From the NCBI GenBank assembly GCA_031292145.1, contig JARLHR010000201.1:1-54734 (forward strand): 54,734 nt of DNA, in the 5' to 3' direction. This document shows positions 34,356 to 43,356 of the stretch, one piece after another; the stretch's first letter is position 1, and each line of letters begins with the position of its first letter. The notes beneath the pieces are model-generated. The model was not told where the DNA came from, did no database searches, and saw only the letters and a program-made list of their open reading frames with translations. The DNA comes from Clostridium sp. Lineage in GTDB: Bacteria > Bacillota > Clostridia > Clostridiales > Clostridiaceae. The translations under genes were made by a program, and so were the position numbers.

Positions 34356-35125
34356 TGGCATTACTAAATGTACAAAATGCAACTATGCAATTTGGAGGAC
34401 TTACGGCAGTAAAAGATTTTAATCTTCAAATTAATGAAGGTGAAATAATATCATTAATTGGACCAAATGGTGCTGGTAAAACTACAGCTTTTAACATGAT
34501 TACAAATGTTTATACACCTACTAAGGGTAAAATTATTTTTAATGATACAAACATTACTGGAATGAGACAAGATAAAATAACTCAAACTGGTATAGCAAGA
34601 ACATTTCAAAATATAAGACTTTTTAAAGATTTAAGTGTACTTGATAATGTGTTAATTGCTAATCATGTTCATATAAAATCTAATTGTTTTGAAGCTATGT
34701 TAAAACTTCCTAGATATAGAAAAGAAGAAAAAGAAATGATTAAAAAATCACTTGATCTTTTGGCAGAATTAGGTCTTGAAGATTTAAAAGATGAAAAGGC
34801 AAGTTCACTTCCTTATGGTAAGCAAAGAAAGCTTGAAATAGCAAGAGCTCTTGCAACAAATCCTAAACTTCTTCTTCTCGATGAACCAGCAGCTGGAATG
34901 AATCCTACAGAAACAGATGAGCTTACAGCTTTTGTTAGAGAAATTAAAGATAAGTTTAATTTATCAATATTTATGATTGAACACCATATGAATATGGTAA
35001 TGAGTTTGTCGAATAGAATACAAGTTTTTGAATATGGAATTACCATAGCTGAAGGTACACCTTCTGAAATACAAAATGACAAGAAGGTTATAGATGCATA
35101 TTTGGGGGTATCTGAAGATGATTAA
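34355..35125 (+). CDS. livG: branched-chain amino-acid ABC transporter ATPase LivG
   Basis: 256 residues. Walker A GPNGAGKTT (about 36-44), Q-loop in FQNIRLFKDLSVLDN, the LivG-type signature LPYGKQRKLEIARALA, Walker B KLLLLDEPAAGMNP and H-loop in MIEHHMNMVM are all intact. A GAAGGAGG ribosome site lies within the livM end. The 3' end overlaps livF by 8 nt. Confidence 0.93.
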   Translation: MALLNVQNATMQFGGLTAVKDFNLQINEGEIISLIGPNGAGKTTAFNMITNVYTPTKGKIIFNDTNITGMRQDKITQTGIARTFQNIRLFKDLSVLDNVLIANHVHIKSNCFEAMLKLPRYRKEEKEMIKKSLDLLAELGLEDLKDEKASSLPYGKQRKLEIARALATNPKLLLLDEPAAGMNPTETDELTAFVREIKDKFNLSIFMIEHHMNMVMSLSNRIQVFEYGITIAEGTPSEIQNDKKVIDAYLGVSEDD

Positions 35126-35828
35126 AATTGATAATTTAGTAGTAGCCTATGGCGGAATAGAAGCATTAAAAGGCATAAGCTTAGAAGTACCAAATGGCAA
35201 GATAGTAACTTTAGTTGGTGCTAATGGGGCAGGGAAAAGTACTACATTAAAATCTATAGTAGGTCTTGTTAAACCAAAAAGCGGAAGCATAAATTATGAA
35301 GGTGCAGATTTAACAAAGCTTAATACTGAATTAATGGTTAAAAAGGGAATTGCTTTAGTTCCAGAAGGAAGAAGAGTTTTTGCGGATTTAACAGTATTAG
35401 AAAATTTAAAAATAGGTGCATATACAAGAAAAGATACTAAAGGTATTGCTGAAGATTTAGAAAAAGTTTATTCACTTTTTCCAAGGTTAAAAGAAAGAAC
35501 TTGGCAATTAGCAGGTACACTTTCTGGTGGAGAACAACAAATGCTTGCTATTGGAAGAGCTCTTATGTCTAGACCAAAATTAATAATGATGGATGAACCT
35601 TCTTTAGGTCTTGCTCCTATAATCGTTAAAGAATTATTTGGAATAATTAAAAGGATAAATGAAGAAGGAATGACAGTTCTTTTAATAGAACAAAATGCCA
35701 ATGCAGCTTTAAAAATCGCTGATGTTGGTTATATTATGGAAACAGGAAAAATCACATTAAGTGGTTCAGGTAAAGAATTGCTAGCTAATGATGAAATTAA
35801 AAAAGCTTACCTTGGTGAGGCTCTATAA
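35118..35828 (+). CDS. livF: branched-chain amino-acid ABC transporter ATPase LivF
   Basis: 236 residues from ATG 35118, which overlaps the livG stop; an upstream in-frame ATG (35094) inside livG is unlikely. Walker A GANGAGKST, signature LSGGEQQMLAIGRAL, Walker B LIMMDEPSLGLAP and switch LLIEQNANAALKIAD are intact. LivG and LivF form the ATPase heterodimer. A terminator follows. Confidence 0.93.
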   Translation: MIKIDNLVVAYGGIEALKGISLEVPNGKIVTLVGANGAGKSTTLKSIVGLVKPKSGSINYEGADLTKLNTELMVKKGIALVPEGRRVFADLTVLENLKIGAYTRKDTKGIAEDLEKVYSLFPRLKERTWQLAGTLSGGEQQMLAIGRALMSRPKLIMMDEPSLGLAPIIVKELFGIIKRINEEGMTVLLIEQNANAALKIADVGYIMETGKITLSGSGKELLANDEIKKAYLGEAL

Positions 35829-35869
35829 ATAGAGGTATAAATCCAATTTCAATGCAATGATGAAATGAA

Positions 35870-35910
35870 AACAAGTCAAGTATTAAAAGATACTGGCTTG
35901 TTTTTTGTTT
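35870..35910 (+). terminator. terminator of the liv operon
   Basis: AACAAG-TCAAGTAT pairs with ATACTGGCTTGTT (35870-35883 with about 35890-35902), followed by TTTTTGTTTT. Confidence 0.85.
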
Positions 35911-36036
35911 TAGTTTGTCATAAAATTTAATAGAAATTAAAATATTGGTGCACAAAGATTTAATAGAATAAAATATTTATATTTCGGAAAGTTACACATA
36001 AATTTAAAATTAATAAATATAGAAGGAAAGGTAAGT

Positions 36037-36426
36037 ATGTTTTTCATAGGTATATTTGGTATAGAAAATAAAGAGAAAGAAATAAAAGTTTTATATAATA
36101 TAAGTTGCAAGAAATGTAATTCCGTAGTTAAAGGAAAAATAATAAAAAGCTTTGACTTTTTCCATTTCTTTTTTATCCCTATATTTAAGTGGAATGAAAA
36201 ATATTATGTAATATGCAATAAATGTAGCACATTATATAGTATTTCAAAAGATAAAGGAAAAGCTATTGAACATGGAGAAAATATAGATATAACTTATTGG
36301 GATTTACAGCAGGTAAATGAAAATTATAATGGTAATTACTTTCAAGTAGATATATGTAAAAATTGTGGGAAGAGATTGGAGAATAGATTTAACTATTGCC
36401 ATCATTGCGGAACAAAAATCTATTAA
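36037..36426 (+). CDS. double zinc-ribbon protein
   Basis: 129 residues, GAAGGAAAGG upstream. The first ribbon is CKKC (near residue 25) paired with CNKC (near 68); the second is CKNCGKR paired with CHHCGTK at the C-terminus. Between them is a hydrophobic FDFFHFFFIPIFKW segment typical of zinc-ribbon_15-type proteins in which it packs on the ribbon. Protein- or nucleic-acid-binding adaptor by inference; no specific role. A strong terminator lies downstream. Confidence 0.75.
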   Translation: MFFIGIFGIENKEKEIKVLYNISCKKCNSVVKGKIIKSFDFFHFFFIPIFKWNEKYYVICNKCSTLYSISKDKGKAIEHGENIDITYWDLQQVNENYNGNYFQVDICKNCGKRLENRFNYCHHCGTKIY

Positions 36427-36498
36427 ATTTTAAATAACATTTTAAGCATATTAATGATAGTGACGGGTGCAATTTCATATTAAATAAATAATAGAAAG

Positions 36499-36539
36499 CA
36501 GTATGCATAATTTTACTATTATGCATACTGTCTTTTTTT
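36499..36539 (+). terminator. terminator after the zinc-ribbon gene
   Basis: CAGTATGCATAAT (36499-36511) pairs perfectly with ATTATGCATACTG (36518-36530), then TCTTTTTTT. Confidence 0.92.
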
Positions 36540-36700
36540 ACAGGAATGTATTATAATTATATATACAATAAATGTAAAAAAGATGGTTTTTAGAATTCAT
36601 AATTTAAAATAACTATTACTAATGAGTATTAATATAAAAAATACACAAAATAAAATCTGTAATAAAAACTAAAATTTTTGATGTGAGGAGATACATTAAT

Positions 36701-37177
36701 TTGAATTATACGCTTTTTGATTTAATACAAAAACTAATAGATATTGAAAAAGATTTTTATAATATATATGTCAAAATTGAAGACCAATCTAAGAATAAAA
36801 CACCAGCTATATATGCAGTTACGAAAGCTATTGAAAAACAAGTGAAAAAACAAATTGAATATTTTGAAGAAATAAAAAATGATTCAAGTGAAAAATCAAA
36901 TGAATTTATTGATATATACATATATGATAAGATTGCAAAATTATTATTTGAATTTAGAACTCATATTATGTTTCCGGAAATTAATACAGTTCAGGATTTA
37001 ATCAAATATGCAGTAGACTTCAAAAAAAATACTATAGGACTTCTTTTAGATATGCAAGGACGGTTGCTAGAAAAAATGGAAGACGTTAATAATAATATAT
37101 ATAAGATTTTATCAATAATTATAAAGGAAGAAGAAAAAAATGAGAAGATGTTTAAAAATTTGTTAATGCCTAAATAA
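36701..37177 (+). CDS. all-helical hypothetical protein
   Basis: 158 residues from TTG 36701; GAGGAG (36685-36690) is 10 nt upstream, while the in-frame GTG at 36683 precedes it. Four long helices are predicted (TLFDLIQKLIDIEKDFYNIY, AVTKAIEKQVKKQIEYFEEI and a C-terminal NIYKILSIIIKEEEKNEKMF). The layout suggests a ferritin-like or four-helix bundle, but no di-iron ExxH motif is clear. It precedes a siroheme reductase-like gene by about 140 nt with no terminator seen, so they could be linked. Confidence 0.55.
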   Translation: MNYTLFDLIQKLIDIEKDFYNIYVKIEDQSKNKTPAIYAVTKAIEKQVKKQIEYFEEIKNDSSEKSNEFIDIYIYDKIAKLLFEFRTHIMFPEINTVQDLIKYAVDFKKNTIGLLLDMQGRLLEKMEDVNNNIYKILSIIIKEEEKNEKMFKNLLMPK

Positions 37178-37316
37178 AATTGCATTTTAAAAGAATATAA
37201 AATAAGCATAAATAATATAGTTTTACAATGTAACATGTGTTACAGATTGAAAGCTGATATTCTAATATAATATAAGTGTGATTAGTAAGTATATTTATAG
37301 TGTAGGATGGTGTAGT

Positions 37317-37976
37317 ATGAGTTTTGGTAATCTTCAAAAAGTTAGAGAAGGAAAGAGAACTTTTGGAATAACGCCACATATTCCAGGTGGTTTTATTACT
37401 GTAGATATTATGAAAAAAATTTTGGATGTAGCAAAAAAATATGATGGAGTATTAAAGATTACATCTGGGCAACGTATTCTAATAACTAATCTTAATCAAG
37501 AAGATTTGACGAGTATATGGGATGAGCTCGGAATGGAACCAGCTGTAAGAACACAAAATTCTGTTAAGAATGTGGAAATGTGTCCAGCTGGATATTGTAA
37601 AAGATCAAAGTTTAATACTATTGGTACTGGTATGAAACTTTCTAAAAAATATCAATGGATGGAAATGCCATGCAGAACTAAAATAGGTGTTGCAGGATGT
37701 AGAAATGCATGTGGCAGCGTGTATAGTAAAGATGTTGGTGTAATTGCCGATAAGTCTGGCTTTATTGTAACAGCTGGGGGTTCGGGAGGATATAATCCTA
37801 GAATGGCAGATATTATTGCACAAGATATAACAGAAAAACAAGCACTAACTTTAATAGATAATATTTTTGAATACTATAAGGAGTATGCAGAGGCTGGAGA
37901 AAAATTAGGATTTTTCATTGATAGAGTCGGATTTGATAAATTTAAAGAGGAAGTTATTAAATATGTAGACGTGTAA
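37317..37976 (+). CDS. nitrite/sulfite reductase-like siroheme-[4Fe-4S] protein
   Basis: 219 residues from ATG 37317, with AGGATGGTG upstream. The N-terminal half is the ferredoxin-like reductase half-domain (GITPHIPGGFITVDIMKKIL, LKITSGQRILITN). The C-terminal part has the paired cysteines CPAGYCKR and CRTKIGVAGCRNACGS that ligate a [4Fe-4S] cluster next to siroheme. Only one of the two duplicated halves of classical sulfite reductases is present, as in small NirB-like or dissimilatory-related proteins of anaerobes. Likely cytosolic; electron donor and substrate unknown. Confidence 0.8.
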   Translation: MSFGNLQKVREGKRTFGITPHIPGGFITVDIMKKILDVAKKYDGVLKITSGQRILITNLNQEDLTSIWDELGMEPAVRTQNSVKNVEMCPAGYCKRSKFNTIGTGMKLSKKYQWMEMPCRTKIGVAGCRNACGSVYSKDVGVIADKSGFIVTAGGSGGYNPRMADIIAQDITEKQALTLIDNIFEYYKEYAEAGEKLGFFIDRVGFDKFKEEVIKYVDV

Positions 37977-38004
37977 TAGGATAATTTAAAAGTAGTGTTA
38001 TATG

Positions 38005-38049
38005 AAAAGTTAGAAGGATTTTGTAAATATCATATATTCTAACTTTTTT
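38005..38049 (+). terminator. terminator after the reductase gene
   Basis: AAAAGTTAGAA (38005-38015) pairs with TTCTAACTTTT (38038-38048), ending in T. The remainder of 38050-38299 has a -10-like TATAAT near 38171 and a dyad ATTTTGA/TCAAAAT near 38195-38215 that might be an operator for the hydrogenase. Confidence 0.75.
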
Positions 38050-38299
38050 GTGTGCGGCTATTATAATATATCATAATATATATATTTGTCTTTCATGTGG
38101 AATTTACCTATTGTTCCCATTCTATATTTATGCGATATAGTAGTTAGAGATTTTTTTATGAAATTATGATATAATTTAAAAGAAATAAGGGGAAATTTTG
38201 ATTTTGTCAAAATGAAACCCTTAGATAGTAGTGTATTACTAAATATACTTTATAAAATTTTAATATTAAAATAACCCGTGAAAAATAAGGAGTGGAATT

Positions 38300-40240
38300 A
38301 TGGGAAATAAGAATACATCATTTATACAAAGTTCGTTAGGCTCAGTATTTTCTGTCTTTAGTGAACAAGAATTAAAAGAATTAAAAGATGGCAGGAAGAT
38401 AGCTATTTGTGGGAAGGTTAATAAACCTGGAATAATAGAAGTTCCAGAAGGAGCTACCCTTAAAGATATAATAGAATTATGTGGAGGACTCATAAATAAT
38501 AGCAACTTCAAAGCAGCTCAAATAGGGCTTCCATTTGGAGGATTTTTAACCGAAGACAGTTTGGAAAAAGAGTTTGACTTTGGATTATTTTATGGAAATA
38601 TCGAAAGAACTATTATTATATTATCACAAGAAGATTGCATAATTCAGTTTGAAAAATTTTATATTGAATATTTACTTGCTAAAATTAAAGATGGATCATA
38701 TAAGAATTATGAAATTGTTAAAGCAGACATAACTGAAATGTTTAACATTTTGGATAGAATAAGTAAAGGCGTATCAAATATGCGTGAGATTTACATATTA
38801 AGAAATCTTGCAGGAACTGTAAAAAGCAAAATGAACCAAAAACATAATATCATGGAAGAAGTAATTGGAAAGTTCTATCATGAAATTGAGGAACATATAG
38901 AAGAAAAAAAGTGTTACACATCGCAATGTAACCATCTTATAAAGTTAACAATTACAAAAAAATGCATTGGATGTGGAGCTTGTAAAAGAGCATGCCCAGT
39001 TGATTGTATAAATGGAGAATTAAAAAAGCAGCACAAAATAGACTATAATAGATGTACTCATTGTGGAGCTTGCGTATCTGCATGTCCAGTTGATGCTATA
39101 ACTGCAGGCGATAATACTCTTTTATTCCTAAGAGATTTAGCTACACCAAATAAAATTGTAATTACTCAAATGGCACCAGCAATTAGGGTTGCTATAGGAG
39201 AAGCATTTGGTTTTGAACCAGGTGATAATGTTGAAAAGAAATTAGCGGCAGGTCTTAGAAAATTGGGTGTAGATTATGTATTTGATACTACTTGGGGGGC
39301 TGATTTAACTATAATGGAGGAAGCAGCAGAACTTCAAGAAAGACTTGAAAAATACATAAAAGGGGATAAGGATGTGAAGTTACCAATACTTACTTCATGT
39401 TGTCCTTCATGGATTAAATTTATAGAACAAAACTATGCTGATATGCTAGAAGTTCCTTCTTCAGCAAAATCGCCAATGGAGATGTTTGCTATTGTTGCTA
39501 AAGAAATATGGGCAAAGGAAAAAGGTCTTTCAAGAGAAGAAGTTACTTCTGTTGCAATTATGCCATGTATAGCAAAGAAATACGAAGCATCAAGACCAGA
39601 ATTTTCTGTAGAGATGAATTATGATGTTGATTATGTAATTACAACAAGAGAGCTTATTAAAATATTTGAAAATTCAGGAATAGATTTAAAGAATCTTGAA
39701 GACGAAGAAATAGATTCAGTAATGGGAGAATACACCGGGGCTGGAATTATTTTTGGTAGAACTGGTGGAGTTATAGAAGCAGCTGTAAGAACAGCAGTTG
39801 AAAATATAACCGAAAAAAGAGTTGATAATATAGAATTTGAACAGCTAAGAGGCTGGGATGGATTTAGAATCTGTGAGCTTGAAGTTGAAGACATAAAGCT
39901 TAGAATAGGTGTTGCTCATGGACTTAGGGAAGCAGCTAAGATGTTAGATAAAATAAGATCTGGTGAAGAATTCTTCCATGCAATTGAGATCATGGCTTGT
40001 ATAGGGGGCTGCATTGGCGGTGGTGGTCAACCTAAAATAAGAAAGAATAAACAAGAAGTTTTAGAAAAAAGGGCAGAAGGATTAAATGATATAGATAGAT
40101 CTAAAATACTTAGAAGATCTAATGAAAATCCAGAAGTACTTGCTATTTATGAAAAATATTTAGATCATCCATTAAGTGATAAGGCTCACGAGTTACTTCA
40201 CACTAGATATTTCCCTAGAATTAAAAAGAGTAACGAATAA
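38300..40240 (+). CDS. [FeFe]-hydrogenase with NuoF-derived N-terminus
   Basis: 646 residues; AAGGAG precedes the ATG. Residues 30-90 are an SLBB-type domain (GKVNKPGIIEVPEGATLKDI) and 100-180 resemble the NuoF Fe-S domain (ILDRISKGVSNMREIYILRN) but without its cysteines. Residues 215-270 hold two [4Fe-4S] motifs (CIGCGACKRAC and CTHCGACVSAC). The H-cluster domain has L1 TSCCPSW (366-371), L2 MPCIAKKYE (421-429) and L3 EIMACIGGCIGGGGQP (563-578), with all cluster cysteines and the proton-relay Cys 367 present. It should produce or oxidise H2 in the cytosol. Single gene; the NuoF part suggests a former NADH-bifurcating origin. Confidence 0.9.
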   Translation: MGNKNTSFIQSSLGSVFSVFSEQELKELKDGRKIAICGKVNKPGIIEVPEGATLKDIIELCGGLINNSNFKAAQIGLPFGGFLTEDSLEKEFDFGLFYGNIERTIIILSQEDCIIQFEKFYIEYLLAKIKDGSYKNYEIVKADITEMFNILDRISKGVSNMREIYILRNLAGTVKSKMNQKHNIMEEVIGKFYHEIEEHIEEKKCYTSQCNHLIKLTITKKCIGCGACKRACPVDCINGELKKQHKIDYNRCTHCGACVSACPVDAITAGDNTLLFLRDLATPNKIVITQMAPAIRVAIGEAFGFEPGDNVEKKLAAGLRKLGVDYVFDTTWGADLTIMEEAAELQERLEKYIKGDKDVKLPILTSCCPSWIKFIEQNYADMLEVPSSAKSPMEMFAIVAKEIWAKEKGLSREEVTSVAIMPCIAKKYEASRPEFSVEMNYDVDYVITTRELIKIFENSGIDLKNLEDEEIDSVMGEYTGAGIIFGRTGGVIEAAVRTAVENITEKRVDNIEFEQLRGWDGFRICELEVEDIKLRIGVAHGLREAAKMLDKIRSGEEFFHAIEIMACIGGCIGGGGQPKIRKNKQEVLEKRAEGLNDIDRSKILRRSNENPEVLAIYEKYLDHPLSDKAHELLHTRYFPRIKKSNE

Positions 40241-40260
40241 TTATATATAAACTTGAAAAA

Positions 40261-40317
40261 GTTGCATTAAATAATATGATAGTATGATTTCTATACTATC
40301 ATATTATTTGAGCAACA
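40261..40317 (+). terminator. long terminator of the hydrogenase gene
   Basis: GTTGC and GCAAC bracket a perfect inner stem in which AATAATATGATAGTAT pairs with ATACTATCATATTATT, followed by ATTTTATTTTT. Confidence 0.85.
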
Positions 40318-40449
40318 TTTTATTTTTATATAAATATATTATTTTTTAAATTTATCTGGAACAATAATACAAGTTAACACGATTATGTTATTTAGGATAC
40401 AAAAATTTCTATTAAACCAAATAAATGAAACTATAAAAGAGAATTTATA

Positions 40450-40509
40450 TTAAATTTGGGTTAAGTTTTATTAAAAATAGTTTAAATTTTTATTAAAATA
40501 GAATATACT
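40450..40509 (+). promoter_or_regulatory. 11-bp-phased TTAA repeats and -10 box (Pho-box-like)
   Basis: TTAA occurs at 40450, 40461, 40471, 40482 and 40493, i.e. every 10-11 bp on one helix face, followed by TATACT at 40504-40509. Tandem 11-bp direct repeats are the layout of PhoP/PhoB boxes, and the downstream genes are a DUF47-Pit phosphate pair. Confidence 0.5.
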
Positions 40510-40571
40510 AGAACAGGATTATGACATTTGGCAATATATTAAATTTTATACTTATAGGGAGATGTGATAAT

Positions 40572-41195
40572 ATGTTCAATTTAAATCCAAAAGAAGACAA
40601 GTTTTATAAAATGCTCAATGAAGCGGCTGAAATTGTTGTTGAAGCTGCAAAAATTTTAAGAAAGAGTTTAGATTCATTATCAAATATTGATCTTGATGTT
40701 AGTAGAATTGAGGAATTGGAACATCAAGGAGATAGAATAGTAAATACTGTTGTTAAAGAGCTAAATGATTCGTTTATAACTCCTTTTGATAGAGAAGACA
40801 TATATTTATTAATTAAGAGAATAGATGACGTATTAGATTTAATAAACTCAACAGTACATAGATTTGTAATGTTTAATATGAAAGAAAGTACAGAGGCATC
40901 TAAATTATTAGCAGATATGATAATAAAATGTACTAATCATGTAATGGAGTTAATGGGCGAGCTTCATCTAATAAGTAGCAAAAATCATATTAATGAAAAA
41001 ATTATTACTATAAATCAAATTGAAAGTGCTGCGGACCGCATATTTAGACAAACAGTAGGAGATTTATTTAGAAATGAAAAAGATCCAGTAGAAATAATTA
41101 AGTGGAAAGAAATATACCAAATATTAGAAAATACTATAGATAAATGTGAAAAGATTGCAAATATTGTAGAGGGAGTTGTTATTAAGAATGCTTAG
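40572..41195 (+). CDS. DUF47/PhoU-like Pit accessory protein
   Basis: 207 residues from ATG 40572 (GGGAGATGTGATA upstream); the longer frame start at 40521 lacks a ribosome site. All-helical PhoU-like fold: PKEDKFYKMLNEAAEIVVEA, RIEELEHQGDRIVNTVVKEL, FITPFDREDIYLLIKRIDDV, and IESAADRIFRQTVGDLF are DUF47 landmarks with metal-binding E/D clusters. These proteins pair with Pit transporters and modulate phosphate uptake. The stop overlaps the pit start by 8 nt. Confidence 0.88.
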   Translation: MFNLNPKEDKFYKMLNEAAEIVVEAAKILRKSLDSLSNIDLDVSRIEELEHQGDRIVNTVVKELNDSFITPFDREDIYLLIKRIDDVLDLINSTVHRFVMFNMKESTEASKLLADMIIKCTNHVMELMGELHLISSKNHINEKIITINQIESAADRIFRQTVGDLFRNEKDPVEIIKWKEIYQILENTIDKCEKIANIVEGVVIKNA

Positions 41196-42186
41196 TACTA
41201 TGGCTATAACGGTATTAATAGTAGTAACAGTATTAATATTTGACTTTATAAATGGATTTCATGATACAGCTACAGCTGTTGCCACTTCAATTACAACAAG
41301 AGCACTTACACCAAGAGCCGCTATAATAATATGTGCAATATTCAATTTTTTAGGTGAATTTAGTGGAACGGCTGTTGCAAAAACTGTAGGTGAAAATATC
41401 GTAAGTCATAGCTCTATAGAGCAATGGGTTATATTTGGTGTTTTAATTTCAGCAATAATATGGAATATAATTACATGGTATTTTGGTATTCCAAGTAGCT
41501 CTTCACATGCATTAATAGGGGCACTAATAGGTGGAGGAATAGCATATAATAATAGTTTTAATGTAGTTAATTGGTCTAATCTTTTTCATGATGTAGTAAT
41601 ATGGATATTTATTGCACCAATTATAGGTTTTGTAGTTGGATACTTTTTGATGATAGCTTTGAATTGGATTTTAAGGCCATATAAACCTAGTCTGATAAAT
41701 AAAATATTTTTGAAATTGCAAGTAGTTGCTGGTGCACTTATGGCTTTAAATCATGGTAGTAATGATGCACAAAAATCAATGGGACTAATAACTATGGCTT
41801 TATTAAGTGGAAAGTTTATTCAAGATTTCAATGTTCCAACATGGGTTATTGCATGTTGTGCTTTAGCAATGGCTCTTGGAACTGCATCAGGAGGAAAAAA
41901 AATTATCAAAACAATGGGTAGTGGGATGGCAAAATTAACACCAGTTAATGGTTTTGCTGCTCAATCAGGAGGTGCAGCAGTAATATTTTTGGCGACATTT
42001 TTCCATGCTCCGGTTAGTACAACCCATATTATTTCTACAACTGTAATGGGAGTTGGAGCTTCAAAAAGAATTAAATCAGTAAAATGGGGTGTAGCTCAAA
42101 ACATTGCTTGGGCTTGGGTTTTAACTATACCAATTACTGCATGTCTTTCAGCTGTAATTATATATATTATGAAATTATTTATATAA
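41188..42186 (+). CDS. pit: inorganic phosphate (Pit-type) transporter
   Basis: 332 residues from ATG 41188, overlapping the DUF47 stop; GAGGGAG lies 13 nt upstream. It has two inverted copies of the Pit signature, GFHDTATAVATSITTRAL near residue 20 and NHGSNDAQKSMGLITMALLS near residue 190, and about ten membrane helices. It carries out low-affinity metal-phosphate/H+ symport. The Pho-box-like array upstream of the operon suggests control by phosphate supply. Confidence 0.9.
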   Translation: MLSTMAITVLIVVTVLIFDFINGFHDTATAVATSITTRALTPRAAIIICAIFNFLGEFSGTAVAKTVGENIVSHSSIEQWVIFGVLISAIIWNIITWYFGIPSSSSHALIGALIGGGIAYNNSFNVVNWSNLFHDVVIWIFIAPIIGFVVGYFLMIALNWILRPYKPSLINKIFLKLQVVAGALMALNHGSNDAQKSMGLITMALLSGKFIQDFNVPTWVIACCALAMALGTASGGKKIIKTMGSGMAKLTPVNGFAAQSGGAAVIFLATFFHAPVSTTHIISTTVMGVGASKRIKSVKWGVAQNIAWAWVLTIPITACLSAVIIYIMKLFI

Positions 42187-42221
42187 CATAAGTAATTTTA
42201 TTGAAAGTTATTTATAAATTG

Positions 42222-42264
42222 ATAGACCAGTAGGTTTTCATTTAATGAAAGTCTACTGGCTATT
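42222..42264 (+). terminator. terminator of the DUF47-pit operon
   Basis: TAGACCAGTAG..TTTCATT pairs with AATGAAAGTCTACTGGCTA; a short T-containing tail follows. Confidence 0.7.
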
Positions 42265-42268
42265 TCAA

Positions 42269-42312
42269 TTAAGGCAAATTAAGGCAAATTCAATTCTTTC
42301 ATGTGCCTTAAT
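42269..42312 (-). repeat. TTAGGCACA repeat, internally deleted copy E
   Basis: Minus strand: TTAAGGCACATGAAAGAA joins directly to TTGAATTTGCCTTAA, and TTTGCCTTAA is repeated once more. Only the two ends remain; all internal stems are lost. Confidence 0.65.
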
Positions 42313-42388
42313 CTAATTTATGGTTACAATTTATTTTACGTGCATTATTATTATATTAAACATATATATTATAAAAATTAAAATAATA

Positions 42389-42421
42389 AAATCTCCATGA
42401 TTTTTTTAATCATGGAGATTT
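42389..42421. terminator. bidirectional terminator between pit and the CDF gene
   Basis: AAATCTCCATGAT (42389-42401) pairs perfectly with ATCATGGAGATTT (42409-42421), with a T-rich loop and A/T flanks usable on both strands. Confidence 0.8.
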
Positions 42422-42435
42422 GTCTTTACATATGT

Positions 42436-43332
42436 TTATATACAATGACTTTTGCATTCGGAACAATTGCATGCTCTTTCGGAGGATTCTAAATGGATCA
42501 TGACTTCAGTGTATTTTAGGTCTTGTCCAATATCATGTTCAATTTTATCGCATATATCATGAGCCTCTTTAATCGTCTTGTCTTCAGGAAATACTAAATG
42601 CAATTCCACATATCGTATTCTCCCAGATTTCCTTGTTTTAAGATCATGATAATTACAATATACAGAAGAATATTTGTTAATATTATTTTTAATGATTTCA
42701 ATTTCTTCATCAGATAATTTAATATCCAATAAAGGATTAAACGCTGATATTAATAATTCAAAAGCTTCTTTTAGTATGAAGATAGCAACCAAAATTGCAA
42801 CAATAGGATCTAAGTAATTTAAGTTAGTGATCCATATAAGGAATAATCCGATACCTACCCCTAATGATGTATACACATCAGCTTTCAAATGCAGGGCATC
42901 AGCTTCCAGTGCTATAGAATCTTCTTGTTTAGCTACTTTATATAATTTCTTAGATACAATTAAATTTACTGCAGAAGAAATAAACATAACTATAAAACCA
43001 AGTCCAACTGATTCTATTTCTCCAGGATTTAGTATTTTTTTAACAGCTTCAATTATTATCCAAATGGAGGCTGCTAAAATAAGCAAAGCTTCTATTACAC
43101 CAGAAATATTCTCAACTTTTCCATGTCCATAAGGATGGACTTCATCAGCTGGTTTATCTGATATCTTTACAGAGAAAAAAGCTATTATAGCAGCAAGTAA
43201 ATCCATAGTCGAATGTATTGCTTCTGATAGTATACTTACTGAACCTGTGAGAAGGCCAACAATTAATTTTAAAGATATTAGTAAAGAATTTGAAAATAGC
43301 GACAATCTAGCTATTTTAACTTTTTCATTCAT
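42436..43332 (-). CDS. cation diffusion facilitator (CDF) metal exporter with Cys-rich tail
   Basis: 298 residues from ATG 43332, with GGAGG at ideal spacing; an in-frame ATG 24 nt upstream is less likely. Six membrane helices, with metal-site residues in SEAIHSTMDLLAAIIAF (TM2) and EADALHLKADVYTSLGVGIG (TM5), then the C-terminal cytoplasmic domain with YCNYHDLKTRKSGRIRYVEL and HDICDKIEHDI. It exports Zn, Mn or Fe by H+ antiport. The extreme C-terminus CNCSECKSHC has four cysteines in ten residues, unusual for the family and possibly a metal sensor. Confidence 0.88.
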   Translation of the reverse strand: MNEKVKIARLSLFSNSLLISLKLIVGLLTGSVSILSEAIHSTMDLLAAIIAFFSVKISDKPADEVHPYGHGKVENISGVIEALLILAASIWIIIEAVKKILNPGEIESVGLGFIVMFISSAVNLIVSKKLYKVAKQEDSIALEADALHLKADVYTSLGVGIGLFLIWITNLNYLDPIVAILVAIFILKEAFELLISAFNPLLDIKLSDEEIEIIKNNINKYSSVYCNYHDLKTRKSGRIRYVELHLVFPEDKTIKEAHDICDKIEHDIGQDLKYTEVMIHLESSERACNCSECKSHCI

Positions 43333-43356
43333 ATAGAAACCTCCAATTATTATCAC

